Shown: positions 1 through 9,040 of the stretch, piece after piece
Layout of the letters: every line of letters begins with the position of its first letter
How positions within the stretch are numbered: position 1 is the stretch's first letter
Assembly: GCA_030615855.1 (NCBI GenBank)
Contig: JAUWYL010000003.1
Coordinates: forward strand, 6,236-70,235
Source: a bacterium
GTDB lineage: Bacteria; UBP18; UBA7526
Direction: 5' to 3'
Length of the DNA stretch: 64,000 nucleotides
The notes under the pieces: generated by a model
What the model was told of the DNA's origin: nothing
The model's database searches: none
The model's input: the letters and a program-made list of their open reading frames with translations, nothing else
Program-made: the position numbers and the translations under genes

Positions 1-329
1 TCCACATTAGCTGCCGTAGGAACGGAGTTTATCAGTTCTGTTAAGTAGGCTGCTCCCCCAATGGCCTCCAGGTCTCCCTTCCTCCTCAGTTCCTCAGTTA
101 TGGTCACCAGATCTGCTGGCTCATTCTTCATGAAGAGATCAATGATTGCCGAATAGATCTTCTTATGGGCTTCCTTATAGAAGGGCTCCTCATTCCCCAA
201 AACCTCGATGCCCTTTCCAATGGCCTCCTTCTCAACGAGCATGGAGCCGATTACCGATTTCTCGGCCTCAATATTCTGGGGAGGAACCCTTGCCGTCAAT
301 TCCTCTTTTCGCATTATTTCTGCGCACAT
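1..329 (-). CDS. dnaB: Replicative DNA helicase DnaB, N-terminal part (cut by window edge)
   Basis: About 110 residues of the DnaB N-terminal domain are visible. They include the segment 'PPQNIEAEKSVIGSML' near residue 16, the 'IYSAIIDLF' helix and the 'GGAAYLTELIN' segment typical of this hexameric fork helicase. The ATPase domain lies beyond position 1. The ATG at 327-329 has GGAGG about 7 bases upstream, so this start is preferred over the inner ATG near 314. It is the last gene of the rpsF-ssb-rpsR-rplI-dnaB operon, a common bacterial order. Confidence 0.93.
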   Translation of the reverse strand, partial: MCAEIMRKEELTARVPPQNIEAEKSVIGSMLVEKEAIGKGIEVLGNEEPFYKEAHKKIYSAIIDLFMKNEPADLVTITEELRRKGDLEAIGGAAYLTELINSVPTAANV

Positions 330-344
330 CTCTTACCTCCTTTT

Positions 345-395
345 ATACACGGATTATCACGGATTGTTTACGGATTCGCACAGATTAAAAGTAAA
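345..395. repeat. ATCCGTG-family repeat cluster
   Basis: Tandem degenerate copies of an ACGGATT word (reverse complement AATCCGT) lie between the membrane gene and dnaB. The same words recur in at least ten intergenic regions of this window (near 1690-1960, 7940-8030, 54555-54640, 57140-57210 and 61550-61615) and inside two genes. Confidence 0.7.
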
Positions 396-465
396 TTTTA
401 ACTTTTGGCTTCAGTGTCTCAGATTAGTTGTCAACTAACAGTATTTTAGCCAGTCAGACTATTTA

Positions 466-801
466 TTATTTCTTTAAAGAGCGAAGTCTTAAGATTATTT
501 TAACTAAAAGGTTTAGTTCACCGATAAGAATGAATAGGGTTCCTATGAAGCAGAGGAGATATCTTGTCTCCTCCTCCACCTCCCTCAGGTCCAGAGAGAT
601 GAGTCCGGAGATGAGGATGCCTGTTCCCAGAAGGAGAAAGATAGTCATAAGGGAGTCGAAGAGTGTCCAACATCTGAGGAGTTCTATTCCCAGGGAGGCT
701 GCTCCCCTACTCTTATAAAAGACCTTTAGAATAATTCCTATTATTCCCAAAAGGAGAAGACTGACTCCTCCAATAAGACCCCAGATCTGTGTTTCCGTCA
801 C
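466..801 (-). CDS. Small three-TM membrane protein, unknown function
   Basis: This protein of 111 residues has three hydrophobic segments, at about residues 7-28, 45-68 and 84-104, separated by short charged loops. I do not recognise the family. It starts at a GTG three bases after the rplI stop, with AAGGA overlapping the end of rplI, so it is probably translationally coupled. Bacteria with this operon often carry an unrelated membrane protein (YybS-like) near rpsR/rplI. This protein is much shorter and shows no clear match to it. Confidence 0.7.
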   Translation of the reverse strand: MTETQIWGLIGGVSLLLLGIIGIILKVFYKSRGAASLGIELLRCWTLFDSLMTIFLLLGTGILISGLISLDLREVEEETRYLLCFIGTLFILIGELNLLVKIILRLRSLKK

Positions 802-804
802 TAT

Positions 805-1248
805 CTATTCCTTTACCACCCAGACCTTTATCTTTGTCTCTACCTCAGGATGGAGTCTAATCAGGGCATGATAGATTCCCAAGGTCTTTATATTATCTAC
901 TAAGGATATATTTCTCTTATCGACATCTATTCCCTGGCTATCTAAGGCCCTCTTGATATCCAAAGGAGTGACCGAGCCGAATATCCGATCATCCTCTCCA
1001 GCCTTCACTTTCACAGTACAGGAGATATTTTCTAATTCTTTGGCTAAAGCAGCTGCCTTCTCTTTCTCCTTCTTCTTCGCTGCCTCTCTCATCCTCTTCT
1101 CATGTTCCAGAACCTTGAGGTTCTTGGGACTCGCCTCTAGGGCCAGGCCCTGTGGCATGAGAAAATTTCGGGCGTAGCCATCCTTTACTTCTATCACATC
1201 CCCAATATTTCCTAAATCCTCTATCTTTTCCTTTAAGATAATCCTCAT
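805..1248 (-). CDS. rplI: 50S ribosomal protein L9
   Basis: The N-terminal 'MRIILKEKIEDLGNIGD' and 'VKDGYARNFLMPQGLA' are diagnostic for L9, the elongated two-domain protein that binds 23S rRNA near the L1 stalk. A long charged helix (residues 45-75) joins the two globular domains, and the length of 147 aa is usual. I choose the ATG at 1246-1248 because GAGGT lies six bases upstream. An upstream in-frame start at 1272 would add eight residues with no ribosome binding site. The next gene follows after three bases. Confidence 0.96.
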   Translation of the reverse strand: MRIILKEKIEDLGNIGDVIEVKDGYARNFLMPQGLALEASPKNLKVLEHEKRMREAAKKKEKEKAAALAKELENISCTVKVKAGEDDRIFGSVTPLDIKRALDSQGIDVDKRNISLVDNIKTLGIYHALIRLHPEVETKIKVWVVKE

Positions 1249-1405
1249 TTTGACCTCACTATAATTAGTCAAAATAAAAACACCATTAGCTAAGAAGGTG
1301 GAATGTAGCTATCCTTAATCTATAGTGAACGATAGGGGAAGAGAAAGGAAGCAATGGTGGGATTCAAGAGGAAAAAGGAAGAGGAGTATGATGACAAAAA
1401 CTTAT

Positions 1406-1675
1406 CTACTCGCCCTTAAAAGGTAATAGAGCAATACTCCTTGCCCTCTTGATTGCTCGGGCAAGCTCCCTCTGATGCCGGGCACAGTTTCCGGTAAACC
1501 TCCTGGGCTTTATCTTTCCTCGATCACTAATGTAATTCCTTAAAGTAGTGGCATCCTTATAATCGATTATCAGGTCTTTTCTGACGCAGAAGCGACAGGG
1601 CCTCTTCCTCCTAAAAAAGCGGGGACGAGCACCCCTTCTCGGTCGAAATGCTCTCCCTCTTGCCTGATAAACCAT
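1406..1675 (-). CDS. rpsR: 30S ribosomal protein S18
   Basis: The core '[19 protein letters not shown]' followed by '[20 protein letters not shown]' is S18, which binds S6 on the platform of the small subunit. A very basic N-terminal tail (residues 1-24, rich in Arg) and a short C-terminal extension make it 89 aa, slightly longer than most. GGAGG sits just before the ATG. The Cys pair and a third Cys at 'GNCARHQ' suggest a zinc-binding form of S18. Confidence 0.95.
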   Translation of the reverse strand: MVYQARGRAFRPRRGARPRFFRRKRPCRFCVRKDLIIDYKDATTLRNYISDRGKIKPRRFTGNCARHQRELARAIKRARSIALLPFKGE

Positions 1676-1689
1676 TCTCTTTCCTCCTC

Positions 1690-1960
1690 TAACACGGATT
1701 TTTTCTTATTGCTTATTGTGTGGGTAGAAACCACGGATCAGCACGGATTTAGGACAACGCGCTTCGCTTACCTCGTCTAAATAGGAACCTTTCGCTAATG
1801 CCCAAGAACCCTGTTTTATTCGCTCTGCTCAGAAAATGAGTCAAGTAAGTTGTCTCTTTTATTCGCTTCGCTCATAAAATAAAGAGTAAACAAGGTTCTG
1901 CCAAAAGCAGGTTCTTATTTATCCGTGTCTATCCGTGTTGTAATCCGTGTCTATCCGTGT
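1690..1960. repeat. Mixed repeat block between rpsR and ssb
   Basis: This gap holds ATCCGTG-family words at both ends (1690-1750 and 1925-1960). Between them lie several copies of the AAGAACCTG...CAGAACCTTGTTTTATTCGC repeat (called family A here) in both orientations (1760-1920). The same family A unit is found inside ispE and gspL and in the gaps at 16240-16420 and 38830-39005. No gene is seen. Confidence 0.75.
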
Positions 1961-1961
1961 C

Positions 1962-2381
1962 TTAAAAGGGGATTTCTTCCTCTCCTTCCTCTTCTTTAGG
2001 TAATGCTTCTTCTACTGCCTTTTCTTCAACTGCCTCTGCCCGAGGAGCAGCACTCAAGAAGTGAACCCGAAATGCTCTTATCTCAACAACACTTCTCTTC
2101 TGTCCCTCTGGTGTCTGCCAGGAGCGCTGCATCAGCCTTCCTTCCACTAAGACCGGGCTCCCCTTTTTCAAGTATTCACTGCAGACCTCTGCCTGCCTTG
2201 CCCAAGCGACGATACGTATGAAGCTTGTCTCTTCTTTCCACTCCCCGGATTGATCGGGATATCTTCTGTTATTGGCAATGGAAAAGTTAGTTACCGCCTG
2301 TCCGCTGGGGGTATACCTCAATTCTGGATCGTGAGTTAGATTCCCAGATATGAATACCCTATTTATATTGATTCTTGCCAT
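1962..2381 (-). CDS. ssb: Single-stranded DNA-binding protein
   Basis: An OB fold occupies residues 1-110. It has the SSB signatures 'RININRVFISGNLTHDPEL', 'FSIANNR' and 'YLKKGSPVLVEGRL'. An acidic linker follows, ending in EEIPF, the tip through which SSB recruits replication and repair proteins (usual form DDDIPF). It protects ssDNA during replication. AAAGGAGAT precedes the ATG. It sits between rpsF and rpsR as in most bacteria. Confidence 0.96.
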   Translation of the reverse strand: MARININRVFISGNLTHDPELRYTPSGQAVTNFSIANNRRYPDQSGEWKEETSFIRIVAWARQAEVCSEYLKKGSPVLVEGRLMQRSWQTPEGQKRSVVEIRAFRVHFLSAAPRAEAVEEKAVEEALPKEEEGEEEIPF

Positions 2382-2442
2382 CTTTTATCTCCTTTCTTAT
2401 GAAGAATCAATAGAGGGGGCAAGTGATAACGCGCCCTCACAT

Positions 2443-2823
2443 TTATTCTCGCCATCTCTCCCTCCCTCCTCTCCTTTCATATTCTTGAACTCTCGGTCTA
2501 TATCTTTTCGGCTTCACCTTCTTTGGTTTTGGTTTTCGCTCCTCTATCCTCACGCTCAGGTATTTGATGATCTCCTCTATTGTTCTATAGCTCCTCTCCA
2601 GGCTTTCGATAACTGAGGGGCTAACCTCTAAATTCAAAAAGCAGTAGTATCCCTCTTCACATCCCTTTATCGGGTAGGCTAACCTCCTCACCCCCCACTC
2701 ATCGAGACCCAGAAGTTTTCCCCCACCTGAAGTTATTATTCCCTTTAACTTCTCAATGAGTTCCTTCCTCTTCTCTTCTTTCAATTCGGGATTTATTACG
2801 AATATTGATTCATACCTGTTCAT
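2443..2823 (-). CDS. rpsF: 30S ribosomal protein S6
   Basis: The N-terminal 'NRYESIFVINPEL' and the middle 'WGVRRLAYPIKGCEEGYYC' identify S6, the ferredoxin-fold partner of S18. Residues 95-126 form a basic, Arg-rich tail that is longer than in short S6 proteins. The ATG has GAGG four bases upstream. It is the first gene of the rpsF-ssb-rpsR-rplI-dnaB operon and has a candidate promoter about 150 bases upstream. Confidence 0.95.
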   Translation of the reverse strand: MNRYESIFVINPELKEEKRKELIEKLKGIITSGGGKLLGLDEWGVRRLAYPIKGCEEGYYCFLNLEVSPSVIESLERSYRTIEEIIKYLSVRIEERKPKPKKVKPKRYRPRVQEYERRGGRERWRE

Positions 2824-2836
2824 AAGGCCTCTTTTC

Positions 2837-2940
2837 GGAGTAACCAGTAACCAGTTTACAGTTTTTGAAAGAAGTAACCAGTTACCAGTAACCAGTTCTT
2901 TACTGTAAACTGTTCGCTGGTTACTGTAAACCTCTATTCT
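2837..2940. repeat. AACCAGT repeat cluster (5' region of rpsF)
   Basis: Short direct copies of the word AGTAACCAGT, and its inverse ACTGGTTACT, alternate with a TTTACAG word. The arrangement can fold back on itself. The same words occur at 29130-29160 and 29325-29360 beside gspE. Confidence 0.7.
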
Positions 2941-2954
2941 ACTATCTATTCTTT

Positions 2955-2983
2955 ATGTTAGCACACTAAGACTATCTGGTCAA
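2955..2983 (-). promoter_or_regulatory. Candidate sigma70 promoter for the rpsF operon
   Basis: On the minus strand TTGACC (2978-2983) and TAACAT (2955-2960) are separated by 17 bases. The -35 overlaps the last codons of ychF, and the transcript would enter the repeat block ahead of rpsF. Confidence 0.45.
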
Positions 2984-4075
2984 GTGAAATTTAATGGTAA
3001 TTATATCTCCCTCTGCTACTCTGTAATCTTTCCCTTCTATTTTCAAAAGACCCTTCTCCCTTGCTTGGGATAGGGAACCTATCTGAATCAAATCGGAGTA
3101 GTTGATCACCTCCGCTTTAATGAATCCCTTCTCCATATCTGAATGTATTCTTCCCGCTGCTTCCCTGACGTTTCTCCCCCCTTCCAGAGTCCAAGCGCGA
3201 AGTTTCTTCCTCTCCAAGGTGAAGAAGGTAATAAGGCGTAGTAATCTATAACTTTCTCTAATCAACTTCTCTAATCCTATCTCCCCTATTCCCAGCTCAG
3301 CTCGAAACTGGGCGCGCTCCTCCTCTGGTAGTTCCTGCATCTCAGACTCTAATTGAGCACAGATTCCTATTGCATTATACTTCTTCAAATCTTCTGGAAC
3401 TTCCTCTTCCTCACCCAGATTGGCAACATAGAGGACCGGCTTCAGAGAGAGAAGATGGTATTCTTTCAAAACCTCTCTCTCTTTTTCATTTAATTCTGGT
3501 AGTTCTCCCTGCTTGAGCGATTCCCCCACCTTCTCAAGTAACCTAAGTTCTTCCTTTGCCTCAGGGTCCTTCTTTATTTTCTCTCTTCTTTTTTCAATGA
3601 TCTCCAGATCCGCCAAGGCGAGTTCCAGATTGATGATCTCTATATCTTTTATCGGATTGAGGCCTCCGGCCTGGGCTCCGCCCCAAGAGGGGCTCTGTCC
3701 CGGTGGGAGGGGCCTCTGGCCTGGAAGGTCGGGAGTGATGTGGGCAATATTGGGATCCGGGAAGCACCTCACGATATGGACTATGGCCTCCACTTCCCTT
3801 ATCTTTGCTAAGAACCGATTTCCCAGTCCTTGCCCCTTGCTCGCTCCTTCAACCAATCCCGCGATATCCAAGAACTTAATGGTGGTTGGGGTCACCTCGG
3901 ATGCCTCAATGAGCTCTTTTAACTTCGCCAATCTCTCATCCGGGACCTCCACCACCCCGATATTGGGCTCTATGGTAGTGAAGGGATATCTCTCAACCTT
4001 AGCATGTCCCCTGGTTAGGGCATTGAATAGGGTTGTCTTCCCCACATTGGGAAGTCCCACGATTCCGATCTGCAA
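2972..4075 (-). CDS. ychF: YchF/Obg-type GTPase (OLA1 family) with repeat-derived insertion
   Basis: This is a ribosome-associated P-loop NTPase. It shows G1 'GLPNVGKTT' near residue 7, G3 'DIAGLVEGASKGQGLGN' near 70, a coiled-coil insert in the middle, and a C-terminal TGS domain with 'IHSDMEKGFIKAEV'. I choose a TTG start (4073-4075), because GTGAGG lies six bases upstream and the protein then begins directly at the P-loop strand. An alternative in-frame start at 4099 adds eight residues. A Pro/Gly-rich stretch at about residues 113-139 ('GQRPLPPGQSPSWGG') is absent from the family and is encoded by a GC-rich palindromic repeat. Confidence 0.94.
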   Translation of the reverse strand: MQIGIVGLPNVGKTTLFNALTRGHAKVERYPFTTIEPNIGVVEVPDERLAKLKELIEASEVTPTTIKFLDIAGLVEGASKGQGLGNRFLAKIREVEAIVHIVRCFPDPNIAHITPDLPGQRPLPPGQSPSWGGAQAGGLNPIKDIEIINLELALADLEIIEKRREKIKKDPEAKEELRLLEKVGESLKQGELPELNEKEREVLKEYHLLSLKPVLYVANLGEEEEVPEDLKKYNAIGICAQLESEMQELPEEERAQFRAELGIGEIGLEKLIRESYRLLRLITFFTLERKKLRAWTLEGGRNVREAAGRIHSDMEKGFIKAEVINYSDLIQIGSLSQAREKGLLKIEGKDYRVAEGDIITIKFHLTR

Positions 4076-4099
4076 GATAAGCCTCACTTCGTTCGGCAA

Positions 4100-4467
4100 G
4101 ACGCAGATTCAGACAGATGTCTGCGGATTCAAACGGATAATTCGTCGAAAAGGAGTTTTCCGTCTGCATTCGCCACAATCCGTTTGCATCCTTTTTCAAA
4201 AATTAATATAAATAAAAATTGGCCAAGAGGCCGATGAGACAGGATACTAGGTGATTAGGAGATTAGGATTTGGAAACTGGGATATTTGGATATTAGGAAC
4301 GCCTTTGTCCCCAATCCCCTAGTCCCCTAATCATCCATCCTCCGTAGCAGTTGCACTGCTACTGCGGAGGACGGGCCAAATCCCAGTCTCCCAGTCACCC
4401 AATCTCCTAAATTTACTAATCCACCTAATTATTCTGTTCACCGTTCACTGATCACCGATCACCGGAA
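4100..4467. repeat. Repeat-filled gap between hppA and ychF
   Basis: No gene is seen in these 368 bases. They hold CGGATT-type words (4107-4160) and AT-rich direct words of the TAGGAGATTAGGA type (4250-4420). There is a near-perfect hairpin at 4339-4370 (CCTCCG...CGGAGG with an AGCAGT/ACTGCT inner stem) and a TTCACCGTTCACTGATCACC cluster (4433-4465). Confidence 0.65.
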
Positions 4468-6531
4468 TTAGAATATCCTCTCAACCAGTGCCATAAGGTG
4501 CTCATTGAGAAATAGGATAACGGGCGAGAAGACCAGGGAGACAATGGCCATGAGCTTCAATAGAATGTTCAAAGAGGGTCCGGCGGTATCCTTGAAGGGA
4601 TCCCCTACCGTATCCCCGATAATAGAATCCTTATGGACTTGAGAACCCTTTCCTCCCAAGTTTCCTTCCTCAATGTACTTCTTGGCATTGTCCCAGGCAC
4701 CACCAGTATTGGCGAGCATGATGGCCAAAGGGACACCGGTCACTAAGGAACCGATTAGAAACCCGCCCAGGGTCTCCACTCCCAAAAGGATGCCAATTAT
4801 GAAGGGGATGATGACCGCCATGATCCCGGGAACAATCATCTCCCTTAGAGCGCCCCGGGTAGTGATGTCTACGCATTTATAGGAGTCAGGCATCACCTTC
4901 CCTTCCATGAGGCCTTTTATCTCCTTAAACTGCCTCCTCACCTCCTCCACCACCTTATGAGCCGTCCTCCCCACGGCCTGCATGGTCATTGAGCAGAAAA
5001 GAAAAGGAACCACTCCCCCTATAAATAATCCGGCAACCACCTTTGCCTTGAGGCAGTCGATGAGGGTGAGGTTCACTACTTTAGAATAAGCGACGAACAA
5101 GGCAAGAGCAGTCAGGGCAGCGGAACCGATGGCGAATCCCTTTCCAATGGCAGCCGTGGTATTCCCCACGGCATCCAGCCTCTCCGCCCTCTTTCTCACC
5201 TCTGGCCCCATACCAGCCATCTCGGCAATCCCGGCCGCATTATCGGCAATGGGACCATAGGCATCGACCGCCACGGTCATTCCCGTTATGGATAACATGC
5301 CAATGGCAGATAAGGCGACTCCGAAGATCCCTTCTAACCAGTAAGCGATAATGGTCGCCAGGCCAATGGCCACCATGGGAAGGGCAGTAGATCTCATCCC
5401 TATCGCCAATCCTTGAATGATATTGGTTGCCGGACCAGTAGTCGTTGCCTGGGCGATCTGACGCACCGCTTTTCCAGAGGTGAAATACTCTGCAGTGAAT
5501 CCCACAACGAGACCAGCTACCAGACCGGCTAAAACACTGAAAAAGGTATTGAATATTTTCCAGGATTCGTTATACCAGTAAGTAGTCAGAATGAAGGCCC
5601 CAATTATCAAGGCCAGGGCGCTCGATACCATACCGTTGCGCAGTGCTCTCTGAGGATCCTGGCCCTCCTTCATTCTCACGAAGAATACTCCAATAATGGA
5701 AGCGAGGATTCCCCAGCCAGCCAATAGCAGAGCAAGCATCATCCCCTTGGTATTGAGTGCTGCAGCAGCGATGATTAGACAGGCGATGATGGCCCCCACA
5801 TAGGACTCATATAGATCAGCGCCCATGCCCGCCACATCTCCCACATTGTCGCCCACATTATCGGCAATGACTGCGGGATTCCGGGGGTCGTCCTCTGGTA
5901 TTCCTCTCTCAACCTTTCCCACCAGATCAGCACCAACATCCGCAGCCTTAGTGAAGATTCCCCCTCCCACCCTGGCGAATAAGGCCACCAGGGAAGCGCC
6001 CATAGAAAATCCCACGATGAGTGAAGTAGCCTCTATGATTCTATTCGATAATTCCATCTCTCCTTTACCAATGAAGAGTAGAAAGACCAGGGAGAGGCCT
6101 AATAGGCCAAGGGAAACCACAGAGAGGCCCATCACCGCTCCTCCGGGAAAGGCGATGGAAAGCGCCTCGTTGAAGCTCTTCTTCGCTCCCTGGGCAGTAC
6201 GGGCATTGGACTTGGTGGCGATCTGCATCCCAAAGTAGCCAGCCAAAAGGGAGAAGAAGGCGCCCACTAAGAAGGCCAAAGCGGTCTTCTTCGCCACAGC
6301 GAAGAAAAGGATTAAGGCGATAGCCAGGATGAAGAAGGCGATCGCCTTATACTCTCGATATAAAAAAGCCATGGCTCCCCGATGAATGCTATCCGAGATC
6401 TGAACCATCCTCTCACTTCCCGCATCCTTCCTCAGGATTCTTCGGGAGAGAATGAGAACGAAGAAGAGACCCACTATCCCACAAGCCAGGGCAGCTATTA
6501 AAGATGTTAAATCACCGAATATCGGAATCAT
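4468..6531 (-). CDS. hppA: Membrane-bound ion-translocating pyrophosphatase
   Basis: This integral membrane enzyme of about 16 TM helices couples PPi hydrolysis to H+ or Na+ pumping. Hallmarks are '[18 protein letters not shown]' near residue 200, '[20 protein letters not shown]' near 225, and the C-terminal '[17 protein letters not shown]'. The family marker '[10 protein letters not shown]' carries Ala where K+-independent enzymes carry Lys. The family rule therefore predicts a K+-dependent enzyme, and the pumped ion (H+ or Na+) cannot be settled by eye. Length 687 aa is usual. The ATG follows GGGAGGGAG. PPi from prs, glmU and tRNA charging would feed it. Confidence 0.96.
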   Translation of the reverse strand: MIPIFGDLTSLIAALACGIVGLFFVLILSRRILRKDAGSERMVQISDSIHRGAMAFLYREYKAIAFFILAIALILFFAVAKKTALAFLVGAFFSLLAGYFGMQIATKSNARTAQGAKKSFNEALSIAFPGGAVMGLSVVSLGLLGLSLVFLLFIGKGEMELSNRIIEATSLIVGFSMGASLVALFARVGGGIFTKAADVGADLVGKVERGIPEDDPRNPAVIADNVGDNVGDVAGMGADLYESYVGAIIACLIIAAAALNTKGMMLALLLAGWGILASIIGVFFVRMKEGQDPQRALRNGMVSSALALIIGAFILTTYWYNESWKIFNTFFSVLAGLVAGLVVGFTAEYFTSGKAVRQIAQATTTGPATNIIQGLAIGMRSTALPMVAIGLATIIAYWLEGIFGVALSAIGMLSITGMTVAVDAYGPIADNAAGIAEMAGMGPEVRKRAERLDAVGNTTAAIGKGFAIGSAALTALALFVAYSKVVNLTLIDCLKAKVVAGLFIGGVVPFLFCSMTMQAVGRTAHKVVEEVRRQFKEIKGLMEGKVMPDSYKCVDITTRGALREMIVPGIMAVIIPFIIGILLGVETLGGFLIGSLVTGVPLAIMLANTGGAWDNAKKYIEEGNLGGKGSQVHKDSIIGDTVGDPFKDTAGPSLNILLKLMAIVSLVFSPVILFLNEHLMALVERIF

Positions 6532-6552
6532 CTCTCCCTCCCTTCGGTCGGA

Positions 6553-6615
6553 GTGATCTGTGATCAGTGATCGGTGATCTGTATTTTTTGTTCACGGTTC
6601 ATGGTTCACTGACAT
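6553..6615. repeat. GATCAGTGATCGG / GTTCACGGTTCA repeat cluster
   Basis: Tandem seven- to eight-base words lie between pth and hppA. Related TTCACTG words occur at 4433-4465 and within the signal-peptide codons of two barrel genes (41098-41130 and 42030-42062). Confidence 0.6.
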
Positions 6616-7168
6616 TATATTTATTCATAGCGGGGATAATTCCTTCTTTCACAAGAAGGATCAGAGCCTCCCCTGCTCTATCTATCGCTTTTTTAACTAA
6701 TAAATTTTCTTCTCTTGTAAAATTCTTAAGGACGTAATCTTTAGGATCTATTCTTTGAGAAGGCCTTCCAATCCCTATGCGCAAGCGAGGAAATTCATTA
6801 CTTTTTAAATATCGAATTATGGATTCCAAGCCTTTATGGCCGCCAGATGTACCTTTTTTCCTTATTCTTATTCTTCCTAAAGGAAGGTCGATGTCATCAC
6901 AGACAATGATCAGATTCTTCAAAGGAATCTTCAGGCCTCTAACTAAGGAGGCCGCTGCCACTCCAGAGTTATTCATAAAGGTCAGGGGTTGGGCAAGAAC
7001 GATCCTTTTCCTTCCTATCCTTCCCCTTCCCATAAGGGATTTATATCTTTTGGTCTTTAAGTCGACCTTTAGTCTTCTGGCCAGGGAATCGAGGACCCGG
7101 AAGCCTAAGTTGTGACGACTCTTCAGATATCTCTTCCCCGGATTCCCCAGGCCGAGGAAGAGAATCAT
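6599..7168 (-). CDS. pth: Peptidyl-tRNA hydrolase
   Basis: 'LFLGLGNPGKRYLKSRHNLGF' places the catalytic His near residue 19. 'PLTFMNNSG' carries the conserved Asn, and 'VCDDIDLPLGRIRIRKKG' with 'GGHKGLESI' completes the family pattern. The enzyme recycles peptidyl-tRNA that has dropped off the ribosome. The ATG overlaps the stop of the upstream ctc gene (ATGA), indicating coupling. Length 189 aa is normal. Confidence 0.96.
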   Translation of the reverse strand: MILFLGLGNPGKRYLKSRHNLGFRVLDSLARRLKVDLKTKRYKSLMGRGRIGRKRIVLAQPLTFMNNSGVAAASLVRGLKIPLKNLIIVCDDIDLPLGRIRIRKKGTSGGHKGLESIIRYLKSNEFPRLRIGIGRPSQRIDPKDYVLKNFTREENLLVKKAIDRAGEALILLVKEGIIPAMNKYNVSEP

Positions 7169-7923
7169 TTCTTCTTTTCTTCTGCCTTCGGTGCTTTCTC
7201 TGGCTTCTTCTCTTCCTTAGCAGGAGGCTTGGCCTCTTTTACCTCCCTAGGAGGCGGAGCTGGTTTCTTCTTTGCTTCCTCTGCCTCCTCTGGTGGCACC
7301 TCCTTCTCCTCTCCGATTACCTCTGGCTCGGCCACCACCTCCTCTGGGGTGGGTGGGACCACCTCCTCCACTGTAGGAGGTACAATAGAGACTACGGATT
7401 CTTCTCCATCTGCCAATATCTCGATATCACCGATTACTCTCAAATCCTTGACGTGCAGAGAGTCCCCAATCCCTAATTCTGAGACATCGACGGAAATGGA
7501 CTCCGGGATCTCAGTGGGGAGGCACTCCACCTCTATCTCCCTCAATCTATGCTGAAGTATTCCTCCCTCTTTTACCCCAGGAGCCTCTCCCCTCACCTCA
7601 ATGGGAACCGAGGCCTTTAACCTCTCTCTCAGGGATATCTGGCAGAGGTCAACGTGGAGAAGATCTTCCCTCACGGGATCGGTCTGCAGGTCCTTTACAA
7701 TGACCGTCCTTGTCTTATCTCCCACCTTTAAAGATATGATGACATTCTCCCCTGCTTCAGAAGAGAGGGCTCTCTCCAAGTCCTTAGTATTTACAATCAG
7801 GGATTGGGCTTTCTCTTTTCCTCCATAGAGTATGGCCGGGATATAACCTCTTCTTCTCAGTCTTCCCGAGGAGCCCTTCCCCGTCTTCTCCCTGATCTCG
7901 GCCTCTAAACTTACTTTCTCCAT
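7165..7923 (-). CDS. rplY: 50S ribosomal protein L25/general stress protein Ctc
   Basis: The N-terminal L25 domain (residues 1-90, with 'SLEAEIREKTGKGSSGRLRR') binds 5S rRNA. The C-terminal TL5/Ctc domain covers about residues 95-185. The last 65 residues are a low-complexity tail of Glu, Pro, Ala and Lys, likely disordered. The gene lies between prs and pth, as in Bacillus. GAGTGAGGAAG before the ATG supplies the ribosome binding site and is part of a small recurrent hairpin (see findings). Confidence 0.95.
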   Translation of the reverse strand: MEKVSLEAEIREKTGKGSSGRLRRRGYIPAILYGGKEKAQSLIVNTKDLERALSSEAGENVIISLKVGDKTRTVIVKDLQTDPVREDLLHVDLCQISLRERLKASVPIEVRGEAPGVKEGGILQHRLREIEVECLPTEIPESISVDVSELGIGDSLHVKDLRVIGDIEILADGEESVVSIVPPTVEEVVPPTPEEVVAEPEVIGEEKEVPPEEAEEAKKKPAPPPREVKEAKPPAKEEKKPEKAPKAEEKKK

Positions 7924-7939
7924 TCTTCCTCACTCCGTT

Positions 7940-8029
7940 CGGATACACGGATTTGCACGGATTACAAAACGGATGAGCACGGATTAAATCAGTGCTAATC
8001 AGTGTAATAAAATCCGTGCTAATCAGTGC
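7940..8029. repeat. ATCCGTG-family repeat cluster
   Basis: About ten degenerate copies of GCACGGATT / AATCAGTGC words fill the gap between prs and ctc. Confidence 0.7.
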
Positions 8030-8959
8030 TTAATCAAAGAGGGAGCTTACTGACTCTCCCTTGTAAATGCGTTTTATTGCCTCTCCTAAGAGCGGGGCAA
8101 CAGATAGAACCTTTATCTTCTTGAGCCTCTTCTCCTTTGGCAGAGGAATGGTATCAGTGATTATCACTTCCTTAATTACCTTCTCCTTTAATATCTCTAT
8201 TGCTGGCGGAGAGAAGACCCCATGGGTGCAGGCAGCAGAGATCTCCCTTGCTCCCTCATCTTTCAAGGCCTTTACTGCCTTTATTAAGGTTCCCGCAGTA
8301 TCTATGATATCATCGACAATGACCAGGTTCTTATTCTTTACTTCACCGATGACATTCATCACTGTCGTCTTTCCCGATAGATCCCTCCGTTTATCAATGA
8401 TGGCTAAAGGAGCCTTCAACCGCTTGGCATAGAACCTCGCCCTAGCTACCCCACCAGCATCTGGAGCCACAACCACGAACCTCTTCTTCTTGAGATATCT
8501 GCAGATGCTTGGGGTAGCGAAGAGATGATCCACCGGGATATCGAAGAAGGACTGTATCTGAGCAGCATGTAGATCCATGGTAAGCACCCTATGGGCCCCA
8601 GAGCGGGCGATGAGGTTGGCCACCAGTTTGGCGGCGATGGAGACTCGGGGCTCCACCTTCCTATCCTGCCGGGCATATCCATAGTAGGGTAGAACAGCGG
8701 TGATCCTCTCTGCCGATGCCCTCTGGGCGGCATCGATCAAGAGCAATAGTTCCATCAGACTCTTATTCACTGGAGGACAGGTGGGCTGAAGAATAAAGAC
8801 ATCCTTTCCCCTTATATTCTCTAATATCTTGACATAGGTCTCCCCATCTGGGAACTGGGTGACCTCTGCTTTTCCTAAAGGAATCTTCAAATATCTGCAG
8901 ATCTCCTTTGCTAACTCTGGATTGGCATTTCCCGTAAAGACCTTCAACTTATCCTTCAT
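8030..8959 (-). CDS. prs: Ribose-phosphate pyrophosphokinase
   Basis: This enzyme makes PRPP from ribose-5-phosphate and ATP for nucleotide, His and Trp synthesis. Seen are 'FTGNANPELAKEI' at the start, the flexible-loop region 'YYGYARQDRK', the divalent-ion site 'DLHAAQIQSFFD', and the PRPP-binding loop 'VIVDDIIDTAGTL'. The ATG at 8957-8959 has GGAGG seven bases upstream. A longer reading from 8989 would add a Cys/Gly-rich segment that spans the ribosome binding site and is unlikely. Length 309 aa is typical. Confidence 0.96.
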   Translation of the reverse strand: MKDKLKVFTGNANPELAKEICRYLKIPLGKAEVTQFPDGETYVKILENIRGKDVFILQPTCPPVNKSLMELLLLIDAAQRASAERITAVLPYYGYARQDRKVEPRVSIAAKLVANLIARSGAHRVLTMDLHAAQIQSFFDIPVDHLFATPSICRYLKKKRFVVVAPDAGGVARARFYAKRLKAPLAIIDKRRDLSGKTTVMNVIGEVKNKNLVIVDDIIDTAGTLIKAVKALKDEGAREISAACTHGVFSPPAIEILKEKVIKEVIITDTIPLPKEKRLKKIKVLSVAPLLGEAIKRIYKGESVSSLFD

Positions 8960-9040
8960 CCCGTTTCCTCCTTTGCAATTATAACACACGAATCTATATG
9001 AATCAGAAACGAATTCACATGAATCTTTGACTTATTCGTG

